Source: Colivivens sp963626085 (lineage in GTDB: Bacteria > Bacteroidota > Bacteroidia > Bacteroidales > Bacteroidaceae). From it: a stretch of 19,067 bases of DNA. Below the pieces are notes generated by a model. That model was not told the origin of the DNA, made no database searches, and saw nothing but the letters and a program-made list of their open reading frames with translations. The stretch lies in assembly GCA_963626085.1 (NCBI GenBank), contig CAVFVJ010000029.1, forward strand, positions 1 through 19,067. Reading direction: 5' to 3'. The stretch's first letter is position 1; each line of letters starts with the position of its first letter. Below are positions 8,870 through 17,096 of the stretch, piece after piece. The translations under genes were made by a program, and so were the position numbers.

Positions 8870-9778
8870 ATGGATGACAAACTGGATTTAAGCTCGTTGG
8901 AGTGGCTGAAGCCATACAAAGAGATACTTGAATATAAAGTGTTCGGGGTTGCACTCATCGACCCTATCCTTTTTGTACTGAAAGCACTGGTGGTGGTGCT
9001 TATCGTGCAAGTCATAGTGTGGCTGATCCGTTTCTTTCTCAATCCAGTGAAGATTGAAGAGAGAAAGGGGAAAATGGACAAGACCACCGCTGTATTCCTA
9101 CGCAAATTGTTCGTAACCATCGTGTATATAATGGGCGTGACCAGTGTCCTGTATATGATACCGGCACTGCGCACACTCGCCACTTCTGTCTTTGCCGGTG
9201 CCGGAATCATGGCGATGGCAATCGGCTTGGCTTCACAGGACGCTTTGTCGAACTTCGTGAGCGGAATATTCATCATACTCTCCAAACCGTTCAGAATAGG
9301 TGACTACATCTCGCTTGATTCCGGAGAGATGGGAACTGTTTCCGAGATATCCATGCGCTACACAGTCATAAGGACATCAGAGAATAAGATGGTAATCATA
9401 CCGAATTCAAAGATTAACAATGCCATCATCACCAACTCCACGATAGGTGATACGCGCACATGTGCTTTCATTGAGGTGGGTGTGGGCTATTCCGAGAATA
9501 TAGACCATTGTATGGACGAGATGCGTAAGATAATCGAAGCAGATAAGCGTGTCATCGACAAGCGTACCAAGGCTGAGAAAGAAAAAGGTGTCGAGAAGGT
9601 GGATATCAAGGTGATTGAACTGGGCGATTCTGCTGTCACACTGCGAGCTTATGCATGGACGGCCTCTTCAAGTGATGCCTTCAATGTTAAGTGTGATATG
9701 CTGAAAGCTATCAAGAACCATTTCGATGAGGTCGGCATTGAGATTCCTTATCCATATATGAATGTGGTGAAAAAATAA
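8870..9778 (+). CDS. MscS-family mechanosensitive channel
   Basis: A 302-residue inner-membrane channel that opens under membrane tension to release solutes after osmotic downshift. Hydrophobic segments lie at about residues 29-57 and 79-99. The pore helix TM3 at about 105-137 is rich in small residues (AGAGIMAMAIGLASQDAL). The hallmark KPFRIGDYI follows at 139-147, then the beta domain with GTVSEISMRYTVIR and IIPNS (176-180), and a cytoplasmic alpha/beta end. The size is close to E. coli MscS (286). It starts 32 bases after the lyase and ends 12 before the HD-domain gene. Confidence 0.93.
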   Translation: MDDKLDLSSLEWLKPYKEILEYKVFGVALIDPILFVLKALVVVLIVQVIVWLIRFFLNPVKIEERKGKMDKTTAVFLRKLFVTIVYIMGVTSVLYMIPALRTLATSVFAGAGIMAMAIGLASQDALSNFVSGIFIILSKPFRIGDYISLDSGEMGTVSEISMRYTVIRTSENKMVIIPNSKINNAIITNSTIGDTRTCAFIEVGVGYSENIDHCMDEMRKIIEADKRVIDKRTKAEKEKGVEKVDIKVIELGDSAVTLRAYAWTASSSDAFNVKCDMLKAIKNHFDEVGIEIPYPYMNVVKK

Positions 9779-9790
9779 ACTGATGCGGTC

Positions 9791-10327
9791 ATGGACTATC
9801 AGAAGATAATAGACAAGTATTATTCAGATAATTTGGAGTTGCGGCACATACTGCTTGTGCATAGCCGCCATGTGGCAGACAAAGCGTTGGACTTGTCGCT
9901 AAGGCATCCCGAGATGAGACTTAACAGACAGTTTATAGAAGAGGCTGCAATGGTACACGACATCGGAATCTTCCGTTGTGACGCATCAAGCATCCATTGT
10001 TTCGGCTCTAAACCTTACATCTGTCACGGAACGATAGGGGCGGACTTGATGCGTGAGGAGGGATTCCCAGAGCATGCTTTGGTGTGTGAGCGACATACTG
10101 GTACAGGACTGACACTTGACTATATACTCGCAAACGACTTGCCCCTGCCGCACCGCAGTTTGGTTCCCGTGTCCCTTGAGGAGCAGTTAATCTGCTTTGC
10201 CGACAAGTTCTTCTCCAAGACACGTCTCGATGAGGAGAAGACGGTGGAACAGGCTTTGGCAAGTATCGAGAAGTTTGGCGATGAGTGTGCAGGCAAGTTT
10301 ATGCGCTGGTGTCAAATGTTCTTGTGA
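9791..10327 (+). CDS. HD-domain phosphohydrolase
   Basis: A 178-residue cytoplasmic protein with the metal-binding HD fold. His27 in HSRHVADKA, the His56-Asp57 pair in MVHDIGIF, His79 and His102, and Asp138 in CFADKFFSK are in the usual order for the family. These proteins hydrolyse phosphate esters of nucleotides or small metabolites, but the sequence alone does not fix the substrate. The start ATG lies 12 bases after the MscS stop. A promoter follows downstream, so it is probably the last gene of this run. Confidence 0.87.
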   Translation: MDYQKIIDKYYSDNLELRHILLVHSRHVADKALDLSLRHPEMRLNRQFIEEAAMVHDIGIFRCDASSIHCFGSKPYICHGTIGADLMREEGFPEHALVCERHTGTGLTLDYILANDLPLPHRSLVPVSLEEQLICFADKFFSKTRLDEEKTVEQALASIEKFGDECAGKFMRWCQMFL

Positions 10328-10395
10328 TAGAGCCATTTCACTTCTGTCCATGGCATTTATCCCCTGGTACAGTCATTCGTGTCGCTAATTTGTAG

Positions 10396-10403
10396 TACCT
10401 TTG
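10396..10403 (+). promoter_or_regulatory. -7 promoter element for lptD
   Basis: TACCTTTG is a perfect Bacteroidota -7 box. It lies inside the upstream extension of the lptD open frame, so the frame's first possible start (TTG 10401) sits within the promoter and cannot be the real one. No clear -33 box was found at the usual distance. Confidence 0.65.
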
Positions 10404-10433
10404 CAACTTGGAACGAAACGGAGTAGTATTCAC

Positions 10434-13298
10434 TTGAATAGGATAACATATATATTGCTTGGATTACTGGTGGCTGTGGTCTCCATGGCTTACGGTAGGG
10501 GGCATATAGCCGGAGCCGTGTCTGTGGTGGAGGATTCCCTCACTGCGGATTCGGGCTTGTTGCGGACTGCCGTGAACGACTCTGTTGTACAGATTCTTGA
10601 CTCCACTACGACTGCCGCTATTCAGGAACTGGATTCGCTTAGGCAACGTTTCGACCGGGAACACGGAATAGAGAGCGGCAGGCGCGCCATACAATGGAAC
10701 GACTCTGTGGCTGCAGCCGAAGACTCCATAAGCAAGGCTGAGAAGAAGAAAAGTAAGTTGGACGCTCCTGTACAGTATGCTGCATCCGATTCTGTAGTGT
10801 TCTACATGGATACCCAAAATGCTTATCTCTATGGAAACAGTAGCGTGGCTTATCAGAGGATGCAGTTGACAGCCGAGGAGATACGAATGAACATGGACAG
10901 TTCGTTAGTCTTTGCCAATTATGTGGCAGACACGTTGGGCAATTTCATTGGTAAACCTGTGTTCAAGCAAGGTAAAGACGAATATGTGTCGGAACGAATG
11001 ACGTATAATTTCGAGTCACAGAAGGGACTTATATATAATGTGTACACAGCGCAACAAGACGGCTTCATCACAGGAGAGGAGTCGAAGAAAGGTGCTGGAG
11101 ATGAAGTCTACTTGCGCCATGCGCGCTACACCACCTGTGACGAGGAACATCCTCACTTTTATATCGCGCTCTCACGTGCCAAGGCACACACAGGAAAGAA
11201 TGTATTCTTCGGACCGGCATGGTTGGTGGTTGAGGATGTGCCGCTTCCATTTGCAGTACCTTTCGGTTTCTTCCCCTTTAGCAGTAAGTATTCTTCTGGA
11301 TTCATCATGCCGAGTTACGGAGATGAATCTACGCGTGGTTTCTACCTTAGGGACGGAGGTTATTACTTTGCCATCAGCGATTATATGGATTTGAAGGCAA
11401 CGGGCGAGATATTCACCAAGGGATCTTGGGGGCTGGGACTGCAGAGCTCATACCGCAAGAGGTATAAGTACAGCGGCAACTTCTATTTCAACTATCAGGT
11501 GACTAAGACGGGCGAGAAGAATCTGCCCGACTACAGTGTTGTTAAGAACTTTAAATTGCAATGGACTCACAGGCAAGACTCCAAGGCCAGTCCGAACAGT
11601 TCATTCTCTGCCAGCGTCAATTTTGCCACACAGAGCTACGAACGCAATAACCTTACGAGTCTGTATAATCCGACATCCTATTCGCAGAGCACTCGTACAT
11701 CCAGTGTGAGTTACTCGCGCACCTTTGACAAGCTTGGGCTATCCATATCAGCAAGTGCCAATATAGCGCAGAATATGCGCGACTCTACTCTCTCGCTCAC
11801 CTTGCCTAACATGAGTATATCTCTGAGTCGTTTCTATCCGTTCAAGAAAAAGAAAGTGGCTGGTAAGGAACGTTGGTATGAAAAAATTGCGATGAGTTAC
11901 ACGGGTGGCATTTCAAACAGTATATCCACAAAGGAAGACCAGTTGCTCCACTCAAATATAATAAAAGATTGGAAAAATGGCATGCGACACAATATTCCGG
12001 TGTCTGCTTCGTTTAATATATTAGGTTACATCAACGTGACACCTTCGTTTAACTATACTGAGCGTTGGTATACGAACCGTGTGGAACAGAGCTGGGATGA
12101 GACGGAACAGTCGGTGGTGCGTGACACTATATGGGGCTTCAACCGGGTGTACAACTACAACATGAGTGTGTCTGCCAATACCAAGCTGTATGGTATGTTT
12201 ATTCCGAATCCTCGGATATTCAAGAAGATACAGGCAGTGCGCCATGTCTTTACACCTACAGTAAGTTTCAGTTATGCTCCTGACTTTGGTGCCAGCCGTT
12301 ATGGCTACTGGAAGACATACACGAAGACCGACCTTGACGGAAACGTGTCGTTAGTGGAGTATTCCCCCTATTCGGGCAGTCTGTATGGCACGGTGTCTAG
12401 AGGCAAGACGGGTTCGGTCACGTTCGACATGTCGAACAATATCGAGATGAAGGTAAAGTCCGATAGAGACTCGACTGGTGTGAAGAAGGTTAGTATCATA
12501 GACGAGCTTGGAGCGAGTCTGTCGTACAACCTGGCGGCTAAGACCCAACCCTGGAGTAATCTCTCCACGAGGGTGCGATTGAAGTGGGGCAAGACCACGT
12601 TCAACATGACTGCTGTGTTCAACACATACGCATATGAGTTTGACTCCAACGGAAATGTTGTTGTCGGTAATCGTACAGAATGGTCATATGGGCGTTTCGG
12701 ACGTTTTCAGGGCATGAGCAAGAACCTGTCCTATTCGTTCAACAACCAGTCGTGGCAGAAAGTGAAGAAGTTCTTTGCGCGTCTGAGAGGAAAGAGTGTG
12801 GATGAAGAGCCGGTAGCTCCTGAAGACAGTGAAGGTGCTGAGGAGACGGACGAAGGGAACGGAAAGAAGGGAAAGAGGTCGAATGCGGTCAACGGTCAAG
12901 GCTTGGATGCTGACGGCTACATGAAGTTCTCGCTTCCATGGTCGTTCTCGATATCCTACGGAGTCACGATGTCGGAGGACAGGTCGAAGCAGATCAACGT
13001 GAAGAGCATGCGCTATCCGTACAAGTTCACGCAGAACCTCAACTTCTCGGGTACACTGCAGTTGTCCTCGTCGTGGAACGCAAACTTCTCTTCAGGCTAT
13101 GACTTCACTAACCACGCCATATCGATGACTACGGTGAACTTGTCGAGAGACATGCACTGCTTCAACATCAGTTGCGGGTTCGTGTTCGGTACGTATACGT
13201 CGTACCACATCACCATGAGGGCAAAGGCAAGCACGCTGACCGATGCCTTGAAGTATGACAAGAAGAGCAGTTATTCTTCGTCCATACAGTGGTATTAG
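10434..13298 (+). CDS. lptD: LptD-like LPS-assembly outer membrane protein
   Basis: Inserts lipopolysaccharide into the outer leaflet of the outer membrane, at the end of the Lpt bridge. I choose TTG 10434 as the start: it lies downstream of the -7 box, GGAG is about 10 bases before it, and it opens a clean signal peptide (MNRITYILLGLLVAVVSM). This gives 954 residues. After a low-complexity stretch, about 112-255 is an OstA/LptA-like beta-jellyroll (SDSVVFYMDTQNAYLYG, LTAEEIRMNMDSS). The rest is a long beta-barrel of alternating aromatic and polar strands ending in SIQWY, a normal outer membrane C-terminus. An acidic-basic insert at about 789-820 (VDEEPVAPEDSEG then GKKGKRS) is probably a loop. 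An ATG in frame at 10485 would lose the signal peptide. Confidence 0.87.
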   Translation: MNRITYILLGLLVAVVSMAYGRGHIAGAVSVVEDSLTADSGLLRTAVNDSVVQILDSTTTAAIQELDSLRQRFDREHGIESGRRAIQWNDSVAAAEDSISKAEKKKSKLDAPVQYAASDSVVFYMDTQNAYLYGNSSVAYQRMQLTAEEIRMNMDSSLVFANYVADTLGNFIGKPVFKQGKDEYVSERMTYNFESQKGLIYNVYTAQQDGFITGEESKKGAGDEVYLRHARYTTCDEEHPHFYIALSRAKAHTGKNVFFGPAWLVVEDVPLPFAVPFGFFPFSSKYSSGFIMPSYGDESTRGFYLRDGGYYFAISDYMDLKATGEIFTKGSWGLGLQSSYRKRYKYSGNFYFNYQVTKTGEKNLPDYSVVKNFKLQWTHRQDSKASPNSSFSASVNFATQSYERNNLTSLYNPTSYSQSTRTSSVSYSRTFDKLGLSISASANIAQNMRDSTLSLTLPNMSISLSRFYPFKKKKVAGKERWYEKIAMSYTGGISNSISTKEDQLLHSNIIKDWKNGMRHNIPVSASFNILGYINVTPSFNYTERWYTNRVEQSWDETEQSVVRDTIWGFNRVYNYNMSVSANTKLYGMFIPNPRIFKKIQAVRHVFTPTVSFSYAPDFGASRYGYWKTYTKTDLDGNVSLVEYSPYSGSLYGTVSRGKTGSVTFDMSNNIEMKVKSDRDSTGVKKVSIIDELGASLSYNLAAKTQPWSNLSTRVRLKWGKTTFNMTAVFNTYAYEFDSNGNVVVGNRTEWSYGRFGRFQGMSKNLSYSFNNQSWQKVKKFFARLRGKSVDEEPVAPEDSEGAEETDEGNGKKGKRSNAVNGQGLDADGYMKFSLPWSFSISYGVTMSEDRSKQINVKSMRYPYKFTQNLNFSGTLQLSSSWNANFSSGYDFTNHAISMTTVNLSRDMHCFNISCGFVFGTYTSYHITMRAKASTLTDALKYDKKSSYSSSIQWY

Positions 13299-13310
13299 TA
13301 AAATAAAACT

Positions 13311-13383
<73 letters not shown>

Positions 13384-13425
13384 CGAGAAGCGTTCTTGCG
13401 CAGACTATTGGTAAAGGCAGTGACT

Positions 13426-13498
<73 letters not shown>

Positions 13499-13540
13499 CG
13501 AGAAGCGTTCTTGCGCAGACTATTGGTAAAGGCAGTGACT

Positions 13541-13613
<73 letters not shown>

Positions 13614-13655
13614 CGAGAAGCGTTCTTGCGCAGACTATTGGTAAAGGCAGTGACT

Positions 13656-13728
<73 letters not shown>

Positions 13729-13748
13729 CAAGGAGTAGGTTTACTGGC

Positions 13749-13772
13749 TCAGTACATGTCTTCGTGTACTGA
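13749..13772 (+). promoter_or_regulatory. Hairpin in the leader between the tRNA array and pyrK
   Basis: TCAGTACA (13749-13756) pairs perfectly with TGTACTGA (13765-13772). Two more pairs (one G-T) can close the stem onto a TCTT tetraloop. There is no T run after it, so it is not a terminator. It could be an RNA processing or leader structure. The surrounding 72 bases hold no recognisable -7 box. Confidence 0.4.
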
Positions 13773-13800
13773 CGATTTCATAACACTCACTGATTTGACA

Positions 13801-14574
13801 ATGAAGAAATACTGTAAAGACTTGATTGTTTCGGCTGTGGACTGTCCAGCGGACGGGTATGTGCTGCTGAAACTGACTGATACTGTCTGTCTGCCTGAAA
13901 TCCGGGCGGGACAGTTTGTGGAGGTAAGGGTGGACAACAGCAGGAATACATTCTTGCGTCGTCCGATATCCGTGAATTTTGTAGATCGCAAAGGCAATGC
14001 CCTGTGGCTACTTGTACAGGTTGTAGGTGAGGGGACGCGGCATCTGTCGCTCCTGAAGCCGGGAGACCGTCTGAACGTGCTTTTCCCTTTGGGCAATGGA
14101 TTTACTCTGGGGGTGAAGGACGAGACGGTGTTGCTTGTAGGCGGAGGCGTGGGTATCGCTCCGTTACTCGAATACGGACGACAGTTGCGTGAGACTGGTG
14201 CTGTGCCTGTTTTCCTGCTTGGAGGTCGCTCGCAGCGCAACCTGTTGGAATTGGATTTGTTCCGTGACTTAGGTGATGTTTATATAACTACAGAGGATGG
14301 TTCACTAGGAGATAAAGGATTCGTCACCGGGCACAGTATGCTCGGCAGTGTGCCGTTCGACCGTATATCCTGTTGCGGACCGAAACCAATGATGATGGCA
14401 GTGGCGAGATGGGCACACCAGCACGGCAAACCGTGCGAGGTGTCGCTTGAGAATATGATGGCTTGTGGACTTGGTGCTTGCCTTTGCTGTGTAGAGAAGA
14501 CAGTCCAGGGAAATGTGTGTGTGTGCAAAGAAGGACCTGTATTTAATATAGAACAATTGACATGGCAGATATAA
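13801..14574 (+). CDS. pyrK: Dihydroorotate dehydrogenase electron-transfer subunit PyrK
   Basis: The FAD and [2Fe-2S] subunit of class 1B dihydroorotate dehydrogenase; it passes electrons from PyrD to NAD+ in de novo pyrimidine synthesis. The open frame runs back into the last tRNA, so I take ATG 13801, giving 257 residues. Seen motifs: FLRRPISV (51-58, FAD binding), LLVGGGVGIAPLL (111-123, NAD binding), CCGPKPMM (191-198), and the cluster ligands Cys222, Cys227 and Cys230 in CGLGACLCC with Cys242 in CKEGPVF. The length agrees with PyrK from Gram-positive bacteria (about 260). The last 13 bases overlap pyrD, as expected for subunits made in equal amounts. An ATG at 13756 is possible but falls within the hairpin. 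Confidence 0.93.
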   Translation: MKKYCKDLIVSAVDCPADGYVLLKLTDTVCLPEIRAGQFVEVRVDNSRNTFLRRPISVNFVDRKGNALWLLVQVVGEGTRHLSLLKPGDRLNVLFPLGNGFTLGVKDETVLLVGGGVGIAPLLEYGRQLRETGAVPVFLLGGRSQRNLLELDLFRDLGDVYITTEDGSLGDKGFVTGHSMLGSVPFDRISCCGPKPMMMAVARWAHQHGKPCEVSLENMMACGLGACLCCVEKTVQGNVCVCKEGPVFNIEQLTWQI

Positions 14575-15470
14575 ATGTGAATATTGCGGGACTGAAGATG
14601 AAGAATCCAGTCATGACCGCATCAGGGACTTTCGGTTACGGACTGGAGTTTGCCGATTTGGTAGATCTCTCCAAGATTGGCGGTATCATAATGAAGGGAA
14701 CAACGCTGACTCCGCGTGAGGGCAACGACTATCCGCGTATGGCAGAGACTTCTGGGGGTATGCTCAATTGTGTTGGACTCCAGAATAAGGGCGTTGAGTA
14801 TTTCTGTGAACATATCTATCCACAGGTGAAGGACATCCCTACCAACATGATTGTCAATGTGTCGGGCAATAGTCCCGAGAATTATGCGGAGTGTGCCGCA
14901 CGTGTCAATGAATTGGACGGTATTCCAGCCATTGAACTCAACATATCATGTCCTAATGTACGGCATGGTGGGATGGCGTTTGGTGTGACTCCTGAGGGGG
15001 CTGCTGAGGTGGTTAAGGCAGTGCGCAAGGCGTACGACAAGACTTTGATTGTAAAGCTGTCTCCCAACGTGACTGACATAGTTACTATAGCTAAGGCTGT
15101 TGAGGCTGAGGGTGCAGATGCGGTGAGTCTGATAAACACCTTGATGGGAATGTCTATAGACATTGAGAAACGTCAGCACCGTTTGTCTATCAAGACTGGT
15201 GGACTGAGTGGACCGGCAGTCAAGCCAGTTGCTGTGCGGTGTGTGTATCAAGTGGCACATGCGGTGAATATACCAGTCATAGGATTGGGCGGCATAATGA
15301 CAGTGGAGGATGCCATTGAGTTCTTCATGGCAGGTGCATCGGCCATTGAAATAGGTACTGGTAATTTCATCGACCCTGCCATCAGCGTTAAGGTGGCGGA
15401 GGGCATCAACGGCTGGCTCGACAAGCACGGCTGTGCTTGTCTGTCTGACATAATAGGTTGCGTGGAGTAA
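14562..15470 (+). CDS. pyrD: Dihydroorotate dehydrogenase, catalytic subunit, class 1B
   Basis: Oxidises dihydroorotate to orotate, the fourth step of pyrimidine synthesis, using FMN; cytoplasmic and NAD-linked through PyrK. The 302 residues form a TIM barrel. Motifs: NPVMTASGTFGYG (15-27), IMKGTTLTPREGN (43-55), and the catalytic Cys130 in LNISCPN. Cys at this position, rather than Ser, marks class 1. IGLGGI and GASAIEIGTGNF make the C-terminal phosphate-binding loops. The presence of PyrK directly upstream fixes it as class 1B rather than 1A. A strong terminator follows 26 bases after the stop. Confidence 0.95.
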   Translation: MADINVNIAGLKMKNPVMTASGTFGYGLEFADLVDLSKIGGIIMKGTTLTPREGNDYPRMAETSGGMLNCVGLQNKGVEYFCEHIYPQVKDIPTNMIVNVSGNSPENYAECAARVNELDGIPAIELNISCPNVRHGGMAFGVTPEGAAEVVKAVRKAYDKTLIVKLSPNVTDIVTIAKAVEAEGADAVSLINTLMGMSIDIEKRQHRLSIKTGGLSGPAVKPVAVRCVYQVAHAVNIPVIGLGGIMTVEDAIEFFMAGASAIEIGTGNFIDPAISVKVAEGINGWLDKHGCACLSDIIGCVE

Positions 15471-15496
15471 TGCGTGGAAGATTATGAATAGTTTGG

Positions 15497-15528
15497 GATG
15501 TGCCGGGAACGGCACATCTTTTTTTTTC
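15497..15528 (+). terminator. Intrinsic terminator after pyrD
   Basis: GATGTGCCG (15497-15505) and CGGCACATC (15510-15518) form a perfect 9-bp stem with a GGAA tetraloop, followed by ten T (15519-15528). It should end the pyrKD transcript and separates the core genes from the unknown genes downstream. Confidence 0.93.
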
Positions 15529-15549
15529 TGACTATTACTTATCCCGACT

Positions 15550-15603
15550 ACCGCCAACAAAGAAACGGAGGACAATCAAGTCCTCCGTTTCTTTGTTGGC
15601 GGT
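15550..15603. repeat. Perfect 24-bp inverted repeat with a 6-nt loop
   Basis: The left arm (15550-15573, beginning ACCGCCAACAAAG and ending GGAGGAC) is exactly complementary to the right arm (15580-15603, beginning GTCCTCCG and ending TTGGCGGT), around loop AATCAA. No T run follows on either strand, so it is not a normal intrinsic terminator. It lies 21 bases after the pyrD terminator and 22 before the next start codon, at the boundary between core genes and the unknown cassette. It could be an RNA leader hairpin or a mark of an inserted element. Confidence 0.9.
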
Positions 15604-15625
15604 GCGTACGAGGAAAGAGCGCAAC

Positions 15626-16093
15626 ATGATTATTACAGAGTCTTATCACTACGATTCGCTTCAAGAAGCTCGTGATAACGATGATGTTGTAATTGAAGAA
15701 GACACCGATAGGTTCTATATCATGGACGAAAGTCTCATTGACAAATGGGATGAATTGCGGATTCATACAAGATTGGTTGAGCAGCGTGATGTGGTTTCCA
15801 TCCAGTTTGAATATGCTGGAGAAACGTTTATAGACCGTGTTTATGTTGACCAAATTGATTTGACACATTACGACAATCTTTGGGATTGGTGGTTCGATTC
15901 ACATAACAGCAAATTCCCTGAGCTGGTATTTGAGCTAACTGCTCACAAAGATGCTAACGGCAATCCTTCTATCAAGAACGCTTACATCAATGTCTATGAG
16001 AATGTTGATGCAAATGACCCGATTGTGGTTATACAAGACGTGAGGCTACAAATTACTTTAACAGAAAGGACAATGAATTATGAGCTACGGTAA
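15626..16093 (+). CDS. Hypothetical protein, 155 residues
   Basis: I do not recognise the family. The open frame extends back through the inverted repeat and terminator, so ATG 15626 is chosen; AGGA lies about 11 bases before it. The protein is acidic, with no signal peptide or membrane segment. The first half is rich in Asp and Glu (DNDDVVIEEDTDRFY); a tryptophan cluster LWDWWFD sits near 85-91. The C-terminal part looks like beta strands (AYINVYENVD, IVVIQDVRLQITLT). The last 14 bases overlap the next gene. It is the first gene of a compact unknown cassette and is probably cytoplasmic. Confidence 0.75.
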   Translation: MIITESYHYDSLQEARDNDDVVIEEDTDRFYIMDESLIDKWDELRIHTRLVEQRDVVSIQFEYAGETFIDRVYVDQIDLTHYDNLWDWWFDSHNSKFPELVFELTAHKDANGNPSIKNAYINVYENVDANDPIVVIQDVRLQITLTERTMNYELR

Positions 16094-17093
16094 AGTTGGT
16101 CATTGCCGCCGTGAGAATGGGCAATACATTATTACTTCAGAATACGCTAACATAAACGGCTCTGAAGGCGCATTTTTCAAGGATGAAGAAGCTTACGAAA
16201 ATAACTGGGATGCTCCATGTTATGCAGAGGAGGCTTTCTTTGATGATTCGGAGACGACAGAAGAATATTGGACGCATCTTTCTCTTCTTGAAGCGTGCAG
16301 CTACAACGAAAAGCTGTGCGATACGATGTTCCAGGAGTTATCATGGCAATGCCCAGATACATGGTTGAACGAACTTGAAAGCGAAGACTATGCTCATTTC
16401 TGGAGCTGGATGAAGCCTGGCGTTAAAGCATTCTATAACTGGAATGGAGTATGCGAGGATGTTTATCCATGTAAGATTGTCAGAATTGATGAAGACCCAC
16501 AAGATTGGTATGCTAAAACATCAGTTTGGATTCTTATAGAAAATCCTGATATACCAGGAAGTGATGAAGAAGCCGAAGTGTGTCTTTGGGATTTGATGGA
16601 AAATAATGTCTATCACAAATATCTCAAAAAGCAGACGGAGTATTACAAAAGTTTCATATATCCAAACGCCAAAGTCTATTGGACTGACCCAGCAGAAGAG
16701 ACATCTGGTTTCTACTATGTCGGTGAAATAGAAGGAACTGGGAATGTGATAGAGCCAGACACTATCGTTTGGCTGAAGAATAGCCCAGGCGATAAGGCGT
16801 GGGCAAACCAAGTATATGTGGATGAGCTTTCAAAGGGTGGCTCTGAAAACGAAAATAAGCCTGTTGCTGTTCTTCGCATTCATAACACAGATGCTTTCGA
16901 TAAGGCAGTTTGGCAATCTAAGCCAGATTTCAAGGAAGAGCAATACAATGAGTGGCTTCAATCTACAGCTGTGAAATCATTGCAGTCGATTTATGACATC
17001 ATTGAAACAAGTGATGGCGTATCGCCAGATGATATGTATGTTCTTGGCGATGTAATTAATATGTTAAGTAAAACGAAAATCAAGATTAAATAA
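16080..17093 (+). CDS. Hypothetical protein with two SH3-like repeat segments, 337 residues
   Basis: An acidic, tryptophan-rich cytoplasmic protein whose family I do not know. Residues 1-110 are an acidic N-terminal part with many Trp, Cys and Glu. Residues 113-172 and 195-250 look like two diverged copies of one small beta unit. Each has a start like GVKAFYN or NAKVYWTDP, a middle like YPCKIVRID or YYVGEIEG, a core TSVWILIENP or DTIVWLKNSP, and an end EVCLWDL or QVYVDEL. The C-terminal 260-337 is probably helical. The start overlaps the upstream gene by 14 bases, and the next gene begins 3 bases after the stop, so all three are probably translated from one message. Confidence 0.75.
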   Translation: MSYGKVGHCRRENGQYIITSEYANINGSEGAFFKDEEAYENNWDAPCYAEEAFFDDSETTEEYWTHLSLLEACSYNEKLCDTMFQELSWQCPDTWLNELESEDYAHFWSWMKPGVKAFYNWNGVCEDVYPCKIVRIDEDPQDWYAKTSVWILIENPDIPGSDEEAEVCLWDLMENNVYHKYLKKQTEYYKSFIYPNAKVYWTDPAEETSGFYYVGEIEGTGNVIEPDTIVWLKNSPGDKAWANQVYVDELSKGGSENENKPVAVLRIHNTDAFDKAVWQSKPDFKEEQYNEWLQSTAVKSLQSIYDIIETSDGVSPDDMYVLGDVINMLSKTKIKIK

Positions 17094-17096
17094 AAA

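Noticed and set aside
8830..9285. A 151-codon minus-strand open frame
   Set aside because: It is a shadow of the MscS gene, whose + strand translation shows the family hallmark residues.
14946..15575. A 209-codon minus-strand open frame spanning the pyrD end, terminator and inverted repeat
   Set aside because: It is antisense to pyrD and would run through two strong hairpins; the translation has no domain-like pattern.
15550..15603. Integron attC site
   Set aside because: The stem is perfect with no extrahelical bases, and the ends do not fit the RYYYAAC/GTTRRRY core sites.
15550..15603. CRISPR repeat or invertible promoter
   Set aside because: There is only one copy and the 6-base loop is far too small to hold a promoter or a spacer.
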